64,000 nt of DNA from Osedax fenrisi (GCA_964019155.1 OZ025239.1:99892934-99956933), one strand, 5' to 3'; positions 11,031-25,100 are shown, numbered from the stretch's first letter. Notes: a model not told the origin generated them from the letters alone. Numbers and translations are program-made.

Positions 11031-12407
11031 ATGAAGACATGGCCAAATGATTGGAAGAAGTCCATATATGTCCCTATTTACAAGAAAGGAGATAAAAAAG
11101 AATGTGGGAATTATCGAACTATTGCCTTAATCTCACATGCTAGCAAAATACTTCTGAGAGTTCTACAAAAAAGACTGGAGGCCTTCCTTATCCCTGAACT
11201 ACCGATCGAACAAACCGGGTTCCGAAGAGGTAGAGGAACTAGAGACCACATATCAAACCTGAGATGGCTGATGGAAAGAGCTAGGGATAATCAAAGAGAA
11301 CTATTCATGTGTTTTATTGACTACAAGAAGGCATTTGACTGTGAGACCATCAACGATTATGGAACACTCTCAAAGATATGGGAGTACCTGAACATTTGAT
11401 TGTCATGCTTAGTAACTTGTATACAAATCAGGAAGCGACTATAAGGACAGAGTATGGAGAGACAGGCAACATACCGATTGGTAAATGAGTACGCCAGGGT
11501 TGCATTATATCTCCATTGCTATTCAACATCTATGCAGAAAAGATAATGCGAGAGGCTCTAGATAAGTGGGACAAAGGCATTGGCATAGGTGGAAGGTAAG
11601 TATCAAACCTGAGATATGCGGATGACACCACATTGATAGCCGGTAATAGAGAGGACCTTATAGAACTTATAGAAAAAGTCAAATCGTCCAGTGAGAAAGC
11701 TGGGTTATATCTAAATGTCAAAAAAACTAAGGTGATGGCAACAGGAGAACTAGATTCTATAATAGTTGATGGCAGAAATATAGAAGTAGTTGAAAGATTT
11801 GTGTTCCTGGGAGCCTTGATAACAAGTGACGGACAAATAGATATGGAATTACGCAGAAGAATTGCAATGGGAAAAAGTGCAATGGGGAGTCTGAGGAAAA
11901 TTTGTAAAGATAGAGATTTAAGACTCTCCACTAAAGTAAAAATTGTACAGACACTTATTTTCCCGATTATTCTATACGGTGCAGAAACCTGGACTCTAAA
12001 GAAGAAGGAAAGAGCAAAAATCGATGCTTTCGAAATGTGGTATTGGAGAAACCTGCTTGGAGTGACCAATATAGATAGGAAGACAAATATAGAAATCATT
12101 GCCAGCATAAAACCCAAAAGAACGCTAGAGGCAGAAATTGTTAAACTTGCCTTAGCATACTTCGGACACGTGGTGAGAGCGGACTCGATGGAGCTACAGC
12201 TGATGCTAGGAAAGATGGATGGTCAACGGCGAAGGGGTAGGCCACACATAACGTGGCTGAACAATGTGCAGAATTATATAGCCAACGACAACATCATGAA
12301 GATACTAGCACAAGCCAGAAATAGAGTGATATGGAGAGGAACTGTCATGGACGTCGCCAGGGGTCGGTTACGACTCGACGGCACAAGGTAACAAGGTATA
12401 TATATAT

Positions 12408-12458
<51 letters not shown>

Positions 12459-12640
12459 ATGACGTAGGTAGCATAACTTAATATAAGAGATCGTACAAGG
12501 AGTCACACTGAATTCAAGAGGAAGTTGCGAATTTTTTTGTTAAATATTTTATTTATTTATTTTATATATTCTCAACACTTGTGAGATTTTAAAATATAAC
12601 GAGTGTATAAATAAATAATTACCTTACCTTACCTTACATA
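11031..12640 (+). pseudogene. RTE-like LINE: reverse transcriptase and C-terminal domain, 5'-truncated
   Basis: 11031-11380 encodes RT blocks WKKSIYVPIYKKGDKKECGN, YRTIALISHASKILLRVLQKR, EQTGFRRGRGTRD and CFIDYKKAFD. A frame change at about 11375-11385 leads to MGVPEHLIVMLSNLYTN. Stops at 11486-11488 (before VRQGCIISPLLFNIY) and 11597-11599 (before VSNLRYADDTTLI) follow. From 11633 a 252-codon frame holds the thumb and C-terminal region (FVFLGALITSDGQ, YGAETWT, RRRGRPHITWL). The catalytic YADD is intact. The 3' part contains a (TA)n tract (12398-12454) and ends in TTACCTTACCTTACCTTAC near 12617-12636. The copy is inactive, but its base composition and codons are less AT-biased than its surroundings, so it may be fairly young. 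Confidence 0.85.
12398..12454. repeat. (TA)n microsatellite
   Basis: TA repeats within the 3' untranslated part of the RTE LINE. Confidence 0.9.
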
Positions 12641-12834
12641 TAACCGCACTAAATTAGGTACATAATTTTAAATTAAATAAAAATCGTACTCTGCACAATA
12701 TGTTATAGGCTCACTTCTGGATATAATGCAGCTTAAAAAAATAATTATATAATTCAATTCAAATGAATTAATATAAAATCAATTCAAATGAAATAATAAA
12801 TATATATTTATATTAAATATTATATAATATATAC

Positions 12835-12836
<2 letters not shown>

Positions 12837-12886
<50 letters not shown>
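12837..12886. repeat. (TA)n microsatellite at the hAT truncation point
   Basis: TA repeats running directly into the hAT coding fragment; the 5' half of that element is missing at this point. Confidence 0.95.
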
Positions 12887-12887
<1 letters not shown>

Positions 12888-12888
<1 letters not shown>

Positions 12889-14161
12889 AGCCTTTGGCTT
12901 TCTATGTACACTGTGGAGCTCGTTCTCATTTAATAGCATCAACAGCCGCCAATGAATCAACTATATATAATATATAAACTATATAAACTATATATAATTA
13001 TAATTAGAAATTCTCTAAATACTGTTCAAGATTTAGGTTCATTATATAATCAGTCAGGAAAGTTTAAACAATTATTTCAAAATAATGAAAATAATGTTAT
13101 AAAACCGTTGTGTCCAATCATATGCTTGACAAGCGAACCTGTAGTATCATGTATTATCAATAACTATACTGATATAATAAACAACTTGGTTGAGTATTGT
13201 AAAAAATAGTATGGCTTCAGGTAAATCTACTGGTATATAATATGAAATCACCTTTATTTATTCTTGGCATATCTACGGTATTTCCAATCATTTCAATTTT
13301 GGAGAAATTTAATGTAATGCTACAAAGTAAAACTATTACTGTAAGTTTAATGATTTCACCTTCAAAATCTGTCATCCAAAAACTACAAGAATTCAGAGAA
13401 GAAATCATATTAATGACATAATAGACCGAGTTAACAAAGTGATTGATGATAATGATATTGATGACTTGATGTTACCAGGAAAAATAAAGCGAAAGGATAA
13501 TAATCAACATATTAATATAGAAGAATTGTATCGAAGAGATTATTATAGAATTATTGATATGGCAATTGAGTCAATACATACATATTTTAATGCAACAGAT
13601 ATTAATTTATACAAACAAATGGAACAAATATTTACAAATACAGAACAAAATATTGATATCTATATCTATATATAAAGACTACCAAGAGTTATGTAAAGAA
13701 GATTTGATTGCCGAAATTAGATGTTATAAAAAACGTTATAACAATATGAATCTGAAAAATAGTATAACAAATGTTAAAACTATGTCTAACTAAATAATAA
13801 CATTTTTTCCAGATATTCATACCCTATTAAAATTACTTATGGTATCACCTACAAGTTCATGTGACACTGAAAGGTCTTTCAGTGCACGCATGCGTTAAGA
13901 AGATTAAATACATTGCTAAGAAATAGCATGAGGCAGAGAAGATTAAATGCAATAATGATTTGCAATATCCACAAAGAAAAATTGGAAGAATTATACATAG
14001 ATGACATATTAAAGTCATTTATAAATAATTCATTTGAGAGAATTCTTAAGAAGTATTAAATTTGGTAAATAAATGTTGTGAATAAATATGTATATATATA
14101 TAAATATTCAATTTTTTTTCTCCAATATCCCCCCTATATTAAAAGTAAAGTTTCGCCCCTG
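12888..14161 (+). pseudogene. ZMYM1-like hAT transposase, 3' part with right terminus
   Basis: The frame at 12888 reads LAFYVHCGARSHLIAST, the YVHC(Y/R)AHRLNL-type block of ZMYM1/KIAA-like hAT transposases. Next come a helical stretch (SLNTVQDLGSLYNQSGKFK), a block at about 13245-13430 (FILGISTVFPIISILEKFN) and 13439-13670 (EELYRRDYYRIIDMAIESIH). Near 13830-14060 lies the hAT dimerisation region: LLMVSPTSS-like then DTERSFSA, and RNSMRQRRLNAIMICNIHKE. Several stops and frame changes interrupt it. The element's right end is probably CGCCCCTG at 14154-14161, preceded by TTTACTTTTAATATAGGGGG on the complementary strand. The left terminus is lost in the (TA)n tract. Confidence 0.8.
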
Positions 14162-14186
14162 CATATAGGTATACTCAATGTTATAT

Positions 14187-14262
14187 GTAGTACACATACA
14201 CATACATACATACACACACGTATACACACATGCATACATTCATATACACACAAATACATGAG
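14187..14262. repeat. CA/CATA-rich microsatellite
   Basis: Reiterated ACATACA and CACACA words. The open frame across it (14078-14341) is a by-product. Confidence 0.85.
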
Positions 14263-14504
14263 TAATTTTCATTCAGTCAATAAACCTTTTCAAATGTGTA
14301 CATATTATTATGTTTTTTATGCAATCTATAGACACCATTGATATAAACTTTATTTACATCGATGATAGACACATGCAAATACTTTATATATGTATATGGC
14401 TTCGCCCATTAGATGTCTATGGAGTCCATAGTATGTACACACGTATATATTACATATTACATTATTTAAATTAGAAATATTAACTTCTCATTTACGGGTT
14501 TTTT

Positions 14505-15035
14505 CAATAACTAGTGCTGAGCGAGGATAAATTACTGCTGCAATTTGTATGAATCCTGATGGGAAATACATACCCCATATGTTGATATTTCCAAGAGATA
14601 GAGAAAATGATAGATTACTACATATATAGTAATCTATATGGAGCACCAATCGGATGTTATTTGCTTTTAATAAAAAGGTGTAATAAAAGTAGAATTTATT
14701 TCATGGTTGAACGATTTTATTATTTATTCTATAACTTCACAACAAAATAGAGTGCTTTTAATAGTCGATGGACACTCAACCCATATAAAAAATAGGGAGG
14801 CTATTGAAATTGATATACATAATAATATTTATATATTATGGGACAACATGTGGTACTATATGATCTGGCAGATATATTTAATAAAGATTATTTGAAGGCA
14901 GCTATAGCTGTATACTAAACAAAACTCAGAAAAAGGTTTCTTAAAGACAGGAATATATCCACAGAATGTGGAAGTATTTAAATATGATGATTATGCACCT
15001 TCCTTGACGATAGAAATAATATCTATCCTATAAGG
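14505..15035 (+). pseudogene. pogo/Tigger-type DDE transposase fragment
   Basis: Translation of shifting frames gives ITAAICMNPDGKYIPHMLIF and PRDRENDRLL, then MVERF and VLLIVDGHSTHIKNREAIEI, whose Asp is the second catalytic acid of the DDE_1 domain. Further on are DLADIFNKDYLKAA and KTGIYPQNVEVF, the end of the family. The segment normally holding the proline-rich CFPPH and QPLD motifs is missing, so there is an internal deletion at about 14850. The left part with the first Asp and the CENP-B-type HTH is absent here. A separate HTH fragment lies at 34010-34395. Confidence 0.75.
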
Positions 15036-15270
15036 TAAATTTGTATTGCTATTAGGATATATTTATTATGATTTATAGTATAATGATTATCAGAAACACA
15101 AGTGAAATTATAATTATTGTCAATTGTATTAAATATAGTAGATGTATCATTCTCAGCATTAGCAGGTGTACGAAAAATGTGTTCACTAACTTAGTGGCTT
15201 TATAGTGTTTATTATATTTTTTTATATTATATCGCTTAGGCATATTAACGAATTATATATATAAATATAT

Positions 15271-15275
<5 letters not shown>

Positions 15276-15312
<37 letters not shown>
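15276..15312. repeat. (TA)n microsatellite
   Basis: TA repeats between the pogo fragment and Tnp2-like copy 2. Confidence 0.9.
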
Positions 15313-15317
<5 letters not shown>

Positions 15318-15599
15318 TATATTAATATGTATGTGTATATGCTAATTCTTGAATGATATAAATTATTAAAATTAAATTGGTAACATATATATATATTGAT
15401 TTAAAAAATCAATATGTTATTGAATATAGTTTGGTATATTATAATATTATTTATTATTCAATAATGTATTAATAAATGATACTAATTATAATTATACAGC
15501 TATATTTACTATATATATTAATTATAATTATATACATTACGCATAGTTTAGTATAATATTTACCGTTAATAGAGTTATTATTTATACTTTAATAATATA

Positions 15600-16520
15600 C
15601 ATAATAATGATAAACCATCGTATTTCAAAGAAAACTTAAAAAATATAATCGTACACCAAATGTTGGACAATTTGCTTACATTATTAAGGAAACATGACCA
15701 TAATGAATTACCAAAAACTACCAGAAAATTATTAAATATTCAAAATAATAAAACTATATCTTTAAAATCTGTCGTTCAGTATGTATATTTAGATTTTTTT
15801 AGATCTTTAATAAATCCTATGCGAAAGTATGATTTAGATACTTAAATATAATACTTAAAAAATACCTATGAGCATCAATGTTAATGGCTTACCATTATAT
15901 AAGAGTTCAAATATTTCTATATGGCCAATTCTTATATGTATACAAATTAAATCTTTTACAATATTTCCATCAACCATAAATATAGGTTCTAAAAAAATAA
16001 TATGGATTTTTAGTAGATACTATAATTGATTTAAAAGATATTTTAAGAGATATTAAGATATTAATTGATGATAACAAATTTAAATTTAAGCTTACTTATA
16101 TAATTTGTAATGCTCCAGCAAAGTATTTTATTTCTAAACAGTTTAATGAAGCATGGCTGTGATCATTGTAGGCAAATTGGTATAACAGCAAAAACAAAAC
16201 ATGAAAAAATAAGGTAGAATTACGTACCCTGATATTATTTTTAAAAATCGTACTGACTATGAATTTAGAAATTGTATAATAATATGATAAATTTAATTAT
16301 TAGTAAAATTGATAGGATTACAATTTTTCCTATAGATTATATGCACTGTTCTTTACTAGGAATATGTAGGGAATTGATTAAACTATGACTAACTGTCCTG
16401 AAACTGGGCGTAAGAAAAACTTGGAATTAGTTTATCAAGTAGACTAACAAATATGATAAATGATATAGATAAATTACGTAAATCAATTCCTAAGAATTTA
16501 ATCGTAAATCCAGATAATTG
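15600..16520 (+). pseudogene. Tnp2-like transposase, copy 2
   Basis: 15660-15842 is open and reads LLTLLRKHDHNELPKTTRKLL. This aligns with LLKLLQKEHLDVPSTCRTLL of copy 3. Then come INVNGLPLYKSSNISIWPIL (about 15880-15940), the block NAPAKYF (about 16110) where copy 3 has DAPAKSF, HGCDHCRQ, a counterpart of GCDKC (about 16155), and ITIFPIDYMHCSLLGICREL (about 16317-16375). Frame changes and stops are frequent, and the C-terminal third is missing or unrecognisable. The copy is clearly older than copy 3. Confidence 0.7.
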
Positions 16521-16529
16521 ATCGATTTA

Positions 16530-18490
16530 ATTTTTTTATATAAAAAATATATTCTAAGCATTAGGACCTACTTATATTATATTCTATAATTATAAACCTG
16601 AAAGTAAAATTTAATAATAATATAAACGTTCATATATATATATATATTATGATATAGGATATATTATATATTAGTATATTTATTTATAAAATAGATTGTA
16701 AATTGACCAATTTACAATCTATATGCCAAATCACAAATTGTTTGAAAATGTTATATATTATTAATAATTATATTATCAAATCTTTAAAAAATAATAAACC
16801 ACATACATATAAAAATATCTTTATATATATCGATGTTCGTAGTTGTATGATTTATAAATTCTATCGAATATGAAATTTGTCTGGAACATTTGGTTATCAC
16901 ACAGGAAGGTTAGAATTATATTTGAATTTGATAAATAAATTATAAATAAATTAATATTAGTTTCTTAATTTTTACTGGCCGCGGAAAAATATTTCTTCCA
17001 AGTAATTAAATTGAATGTTGAAGAACGATGAATATAAAGAAGAAAAGTGGGAATTTTATTAATGCAAAATTGATAAAAAATGTATTTAGGAAATAATTAT
17101 TTTAATATATAATGTCCATCTAATTTTTATTCAGAATTATTTGTGGATGCATTACGTTTCTTACGGTTTAAACTTAATTCATATACGATTATATATGTTA
17201 TTATAATGTACATCATCTAATTTCGTTGAGGAGGCTATTATTGAGGAAACTACAGCAGTGAAAAAATATTTGCATATTTATTTAATAATTTTATCATAAT
17301 TCATATTTTACAAAATAATTATATGTAATATCATACATATTACATTTTCATTTATATTACAATTATTCAGTGTCTGAGAAAGAGTTCTATAGAAAGAAGG
17401 CTAAAAGTCTAAAAAAATATGTTTAATTTTAATTTTCTCATAATTAAATCATTCATACTTTAATATTAAATATTTAGGAATTTAATATTATTTTTATTGA
17501 ATTGTATTATAACTATAAATATACTATATTTATTAATATATTTAGTAATTTTATATTTTCAGTATATAGCTTCTACGAAAATAGAGAAAATACTCACAAA
17601 AGTACCAACAATTCTAAACTAGGTTTGTAAAAATAAATATATTTTATAATATTGTTTTGATATAAATAATAATTTATATAATGTTAAATTGATATATTTA
17701 TTTATAATGTAAACTTAATTAACGGTTATAAATAATATAAAACAATTTATGAAATAGGCGCAACTGACAGTGAAAGTGAGTTTAAAGACATCGGCAGTGA
17801 TGAATGTGTACATGAATTAGTACATTTTTATAATTACTGATAATATTTATTCATTCAAATTATTATAAAGATTTTTTTTTATAAAGAGCATTTATCAATT
17901 TAATTATATTTCTATAATATAGATATTAATAGATCACATATATATATTATATAATACTTTTTTTTTAAATATCATAAACAAAATGTATTTTACCATTAAT
18001 GAGAACTTTATGAGAAATTAATAAGAAATACGCAATTCCAAAACATATTTTTGGAAAACAGGTAAGTATTTGAATTGACGTCAGAATTCTAAAAAAAAGT
18101 CTACAAGGTTTATTTCGGAATTAATTTAAGAGACAGAGTAGTGAATTCAAAAAAAAAGTACCTATATTATTATATTATTTACTTATTTTACTTATAATAT
18201 TACCTACAAATATTATTATTTTTATATGTATTTATTTGTATATGTATTTAGATCAGAGGTTATTCCATTTTTAAAGAAATCTTTAGAATTGTCAAAATGT
18301 GTAAACCATTAACAAATAAATTGTTACCTTATTTATGTAGATGGTCTACGAAAAGTAAAGGAAAAATTCGTGTATTGGAAGATATATCACATAATTATGA
18401 ATTCGAATATTTACATAGAAGGTTATAATACATATAATGTATAAGTTTATTTATAAGTTTATAAATGTTGTTTTATATATATATATATAT
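16530..18490. other. AT-rich stretch with exon-like fragments, unassigned
   Basis: There is no family I can name. A perfect 15-bp-arm hairpin (GATTGTAAATTG arms) lies at about 16691-16721. Short open stretches preceded by CAG or TAG acceptors occur at about 17372-17425, 17562-17625, 17757-17830 (DSESEFKDIGSDECVHELV) and 18252-18422 (CRWSTKSKGKIRVLEDISHN). Their order on one strand hints at a multi-exon remnant downstream of Tnp2-like copy 2, but phases were not shown to agree. Confidence 0.3.
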
Positions 18491-18491
18491 A

Positions 18492-18816
18492 TGTAGCAAT
18501 GTGAATTAGATGTTTAATAAAGTTTTTTTAATGCACAACTATTATACGATAGCAATGCACGTCATGCGTAACGTTACGCATGCTAACGTCTCGCTACAGT
18601 AAACACGATAGCGAATGTTTAATTTAAATATTACTATATCATTTATCTCTGCGATTGCTATAGCATATACGCAGTAAAAACCCGGACATATACGGTATGT
18701 AATACACACGTATGTTATATGTTATTATTGTAATGTTTATATATATATGTAATAGGTTTATTGAATAAAGATACGAAATAAAACACTCTTATTAACATAC
18801 GGAGTGACGCGGCTTA
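18492..18816 (+). mobile_element. probable solo LTR, left segment (split by the Harbinger insertion)
   Basis: It begins TGTAGCA just after a TA tract. The matching terminus TGCTACA is at 27620-27626, directly after the Harbinger element's right TTA. Joined at the TTA, the two parts make a unit of about 337 bp with perfect 7-bp TG...CA inverted ends. AATAAA signals near its 3' side (about 18765-18780) fit an LTR poly(A) region. It contains a perfect 20-bp palindrome (CATGCGTAACGTTACGCATG, 18563-18582). No internal retroelement coding region adjoins it, hence solo. The host duplication cannot be read because both flanks are TA repeats. Confidence 0.6.
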
Positions 18817-18866
18817 AGCGGTTTTCACATTACGGATATTCCAGCGATGATTTTAGTGATATCGCT
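18817..18866 (+). repeat. Harbinger left terminal inverted repeat
   Basis: It pairs with 27562-27611 with only a few mismatches, for example T for G at position 6 and T for C near the inner end. Confidence 0.95.
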
Positions 18867-18898
18867 TGACGGGCGACGCCCGCCTCACAAATATCTCA

Positions 18899-19015
18899 AA
18901 AAGTGATATATTTAGCGATATATTTGGCGATAGATTTGACTAAAAATGAGCGATACTAATCACAAACTATTTGAGATTGGCGATGAAAAATGCGATAAGT
19001 AAAGCGATATAAACG
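18899..19015. promoter_or_regulatory. subterminal GCGATA word cluster
   Basis: Seven or more GCGAT(A/G) or GTGATA words occur within about 115 bp inside the left TIR, with matching words just inside the right TIR (27510-27570). By position they may serve as binding sites for the element's own DNA-binding protein or transposase. This is inferred from spacing only. Confidence 0.45.
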
Positions 19016-19121
19016 CCTATTTTAACTGTGATTGGCTAGAAAACTAGGTCAACTTTTCTTTCGTCGTTTCTAAATTTTATTTAAAATAATATTTCAATTT
19101 AAATCTTAATATTAAAAAAAA

Positions 19122-22100
19122 ATGAGTGATAGCATTGCTTTATCCCACGAAAGAATACTATTGCTGATAGAGCAATACAGATTACATCCTGTATTATGGG
19201 ATGTTAAAAACCCTATTTATAAAAATAGGGTAAAACGCACTATAGCTTTGGAAACAATATCAAAAAGGATAAATTTACCCAGTTAGTATTTAATTTTCTT
19301 TGTTTAATTATAAATAATCATTATAATTAGTATAATAATAATAGTTTAATGTATTTTATTAGTCTATATAGTTTATAAGTTTATTATAATTATAATAAGT
19401 ATATATTATTGTATTACTTCATCAATTAACAACATTAATATTAAATATGATAAGTATATATTTAGTATAATTATATTTGGAAGTATAAATGTTAAATTTA
19501 ATTTACTATTTACTAAATATATAATCATTATAATAATGATTATACAGTATATAGTATATAATACGACATTATATTGATAAAAGTTTAATTTTAATAATAA
19601 TGTAAATAAATTATTGTATTTTAATAAATATTATTTGTTACTATACTCTACTTTATATAATAGATAAACAAATATACAATACTATCCAAACTCAAAATCA
19701 AACTTAGACCGAAATAAATACAAAGGCACATCATATCATTATGATAATCATATGATATGAACATTATATTCAATATACATAATCATAATGATTATTCTTT
19801 TCTATTATTCACTTCGTATCCGATCCATAATATAATTATAATAATATGATAATAGATTATTATTAAATGTAATATATATTCATTATTATAAATCATTTAT
19901 TAAATGTATACTTGAAAAGTATCAATAGATATACATTATGTATTACATACATTTAGACGCTGTATACTGAATAACAATAATATATTATTTCAAAAAAAAA
20001 ACTGTATTAATGTGAAACCCGCTTTAACACAATTTTAAATATAGTTACTAGTATGATAGTATTTTTATAAGTTAACTTACATTATAAATTATAATTTAGT
20101 ATTTATTTATTATAATATATATTTTAACACATCTTTAATATGATATTAGTAATAGTTGAAATACATATAACTATATAGTTATTCAATTAAATGAATATTA
20201 TTCATTGATAATATAAATTATATGATTATTAAAATATATAATATGATATTAATTATGATTTAACAATATTATAGTATAAAATAATTAAATTTATACATAA
20301 TATATACGATCAGCATTAGTTAATATCGAAATAATAGTTTTTTAATACATATACATGTTTCAATAAAATTGTTTAATCCGTTGCAACCATTTAGACATAC
20401 ATTGTCGTTGTTAACTAGTTAATTAGTGTTACTATATAGTAAATTATATAGTATATTATACCAAGTATATATATATATATATATCTGTTTAATTATATTA
20501 TATATGAACAATATTTAATATATATTATGAAATAGTATTTCAAATGAATATATTTTTAATTGATATTTCAAATAAATATTGCTCAGTCAAATATTATATT
20601 AATAATGTAGATAGTAATAATAAAATAGTAATAATCCTAATTAGAAAATAATAATAAGAATATACGATAGGAATACAAATATATTTATTAGAATTGATTA
20701 TTTGTAAATAATGTTTTATTATACTTTTTCACTATTGTATAATAATTAGTGATGTTGCGAATAAATTCTCAGTTAAATATATTCCTTTGCATAATGTAAA
20801 TTTATAACGTGTATAAATTATATATATACAACGTATATAAATATATATTTGTGTGATATAAATTTAAATTATGTTACCTAATATTTATGAAATAACATCA
20901 ATCATTAACTATTCTAATATTACCATGTATTATATGCTAACATATTAACTAAATCAATACATAATAATTAATCGTATGATTGTAATGGTAGTGTATCGTT
21001 TGTAATTGTAATGTAGTTCCTTTAAACACGACATCGTGGTACTATCCTTGATGCATACCCATAACCTCTTATGTTTATATACCGATATCGATGCTGAAAA
21101 TATAAAAATACACTACACCTATAGCTAAATAATCATATTATAATTGTAATCGAAATTGTAACGTAGTTTCTTTAGGCACGTCTTACCCGTCCCACCACCC
21201 ACCCGCCCTTATTGTAAGTTTTGCGCGAGTTGTATATTTGTCATCGAATTATGATTAATATTGCGTTATTCATCTATATCCTATATCGTAATTGTAATAT
21301 TTATTTAAACAAAACATATCAACAAATCAACAAAAAATATACGTTGTATATATTATAAAGTATACTATATATTAATTATTATTTCACAATATATTTATAC
21401 AAGTAATAATTTATATGTATAGTATACTTTTTAACTATTGTATAATAATTAGTGATGTTGCGATCAAATTCTTAATTCAATATATTCCTTAACTATTTGA
21501 AAGTATAAATATCGTATATTAAACTATTCTGAAGTATATGATCTTATTTGAAACCATTAGAAAATCAATAGATCCTATATTTAATATATAAATATATTTG
21601 AATATAATATATTAAGATCATATAATTGATATATTAAATTTATATCTAACAATTATCGAAATCCTAAAAATTCCAACATTTACATCACTCATATTAATAC
21701 ATATATTTCAATATAGGTTTTTAATAAATATATTTATATTGAATATCAATTTATGTAAATATTTTTTTATATATTATTATTTTGCTCTTGTAATTATTTT
21801 ATAAATATTGTTTATAACTGAAATATAATTAACATTCAATGTATATTTCTATATTTTAATTACTATAACAGTTAAGGGGATTAGCGCGGGTTTAAATATG
21901 ATTACTATTTTAATTTAAAATAAAATGTATTACAAATTATCCAATTTCAGTATCTTATTTTATCACATTGTAAAAATGGCAACTTATTTTTAGCTAATTC
22001 TATCCATGAACAGTGTTATAATAGACCATGTGAATTAAAAAACTTACGAAAGTGACATGAAATTAATTAATATTATTTTTATTTTTATAAAATCTTGTCA

Positions 22101-25100
22101 TTTATGATGTTATATTGCGATTTATTAAAATAAGTATTTTATTTGAACATTTCTGTTTTGAATTAATTGATTATAGATTAAATAGCATTACAATAAATTA
22201 AAAAAAATACATGTCTATATAACTAGATATCATTGAAATTATCATATCACGTGGTGGAGATTATTCAGCTGGTAAATTTTAATTGTATGTGTTTATAAAA
22301 TTATGTATATATATTTTATATTATTCTTCATGACTGATGTATATATGTTTTTGATTAATTATTTTTCTAACTTAACATTAATTTATTCTAACCTATTTTA
22401 TGTGTATATAATACATATTAACAACATATGTTGTTGGTGGGTTTTTACCTATTGTATGTGTATATAAACTTTATGTATATATTATATTTATATTTTATAT
22501 TATCCTTGTTGTACTTGTTCACTATTGTATATACAAAGATTTTCCGAAGGAAAGATATAAAACTTACGGGAAATCGTGTAATTCGAATTTGTATACAAAA
22601 TACCCCAGTTCCACGTATAGCGGGTTACTTTTATGAACTATGTATTGTTTATAATGTAAATTCTTATTTAACTATACACTTTTAAAATGTTAAATAATAT
22701 TCTTTAAATTAATATTTATATGATGAAAACTAAGTGTTCATTACTAATATATAACAAACAAATATGATATTTATGTTTTAAATGCTATAAGTATATATTT
22801 AGTAAGTAAAAGCTAATTTATATTGCATGTAATTTAATAGATCAATGAAAACATTGTTGTATGTAAACATAGCCGAACCTAAATCTATTTCAGTGATTTC
22901 GATACTACTGCTAGCAGCGGCAGGGGATATTACTAAATTACGTTGCATGCATAGGGAGTGTTATATCTTTGCTTCGCAAAATCTTTGGTATATATATATA
23001 TATATTCTGTGATTTTGAAAAATAACTATTCTAATTATCTCAAGTTTTTACTTTTTCACTTTTAGGCATATTTAAAAGCCTAAAACTCCTTTGATAACGA
23101 ATATTTTTATCTTAAATTTTTACCATCTATGTATAACATATATATTTATAATTATTGTATATATATTCTTATTCTAACTTTATATTATGATAAAAAGATT
23201 ATAAAATACTGTTTATTCAATAACAAAATATTTAACTATTTTAAACTATTATATTTAAATAATTATACTTTATTATATTTAAAAAGCTACAATATAAATA
23301 TAAAGTAGAATTAATTCTATATTATCTATTGAATAAAAAAAAATTATTTAATTATCTTAAGTAGTTATTTATAGGTTGAGTTCTAACTAGAGCTATAATT
23401 AATGATGATTTACATTGCATTTGAGAACCCGCACTAATCCCCTTAAATATAAATTTGTTAGTAATTTATTTACATTGTATTTAATATACTTATCATAAGA
23501 TTACTTTTACTACACTTTTTAATACATTGTTATTATTATTCACAGGTGAAATTTGCAAAATAAAATTAAAAAGTTTGAGGACTTCTTTTTCGAGATACAA
23601 AAAAGAGTATAAGCAAAGAATTACGATTGCAACAAAAAGTGGAGCAGGTACAACCGATGTAAGTATATGTAATAATAGCTGTAAATAATATATTTTAAAT
23701 ATATAATAAATTCTAACAAATGATATTTGTAATCAATTAAGGAAATACTCATTCCGAACTGGAAGTATTATGCTGAAATGACCTTTTTATCAGAAAGTTT
23801 AGAGACTCGAAATACCATCTCAAATTTTGAGAATATAGGTTTGTAAATATATATAAAGAAAACCAATCCATAATATTAATTACTTATAATTTAATGTATT
23901 TAATGTAGTCCTATATAATAACTAGTGATATAAATGAATATTGTTCCACAATTAGTATTCTATTTAAAAAATAAACTATTCTATAACTATTCGTTTCAAA
24001 AAGTTAATTGAACTATTCGTTTATAATTAAGATATAAATATCGAATACTTTGAAATGAATTGTTGTTATATTTGTTATTAAAATTGTACATATTATTTAA
24101 ATATTATATATTTTATAGTTTTATATAGTAAAATAACAATAATTCCACGTTTTCTGTAGTTAATATATTCCTTCTTTGTGAAATAATGGCATCTTTATAC
24201 CAGAAACAAATATTTTGCTTTCTACAGATATACCCTGTGATACATAGTATTGCATACAATTTTAACTTTTGTTGAAAGTCCACAGATATTAGTCAAACTG
24301 CTTGATATTTTATAACTAGTTCTAAACAAATGCTGTGGAAAATCTAGCAGATATTTGTCATCTTCTTTCCAAAATACAATACAATTTTCTAAACTCATTC
24401 TCGCGAATATCCGTGACCTAATATCTGCCAGATAAGCTGGCTAATTTGTTGGTGTGAAAGCACATTTAGAAACGTTACCAAATTTAATTATTTTTCGATA
24501 GAATTCTATGATGTCAGTATTTTCAGAGTATCTTTATTATATTATTCCCCCCTATGCATATATTGTAATACTATAAATATTAGATATTTTTAAAATTAAT
24601 ATTATTTATTAAAGTCCAAATTTTAAAACGATTTTATTATATAATAATTGAATCATTTTAGCTAATGTACAGCCATATGGAGAAAATCAGGGAGTATCGG
24701 AGAAAGAACCAGATGGAATGACACAGGGAGATAATGCAGGAGTAATACAGGGAGATAATGCAGGAATAGTACAGGGAGATACTCATGAATTCACATCGGA
24801 GAATGCATATATAGATACAGAAAGTGATTCGGATATATGCCTATCGTCATTCCTTCCAATCGGAACTAATGTCCATGATATAGAGAGGTTAATAGTTATA
24901 GACAATAACAATAGAAAATATCATTCTAGTTTGAAGCCTTTATAATCAATAAGAACCATAATATTTTATTTCATATTTATTTTATTATAAACTACAAATA
25001 ACTTCTAATAAATAATAGTTATTTTTATATTGATATAATTATAATTTTGTTAACAAATATGAATTTATTAGTAATGAAAATCAAATCACCTTCAGTGAAT

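Noticed and set aside
11530..12117. 195-codon minus-strand open frame
   Set aside because: It is antisense to the RTE reverse transcriptase, whose plus-strand text has clear conserved motifs.
13217..13408. Minus-strand open frame
   Set aside because: Antisense to the ZMYM1-like hAT pseudogene.
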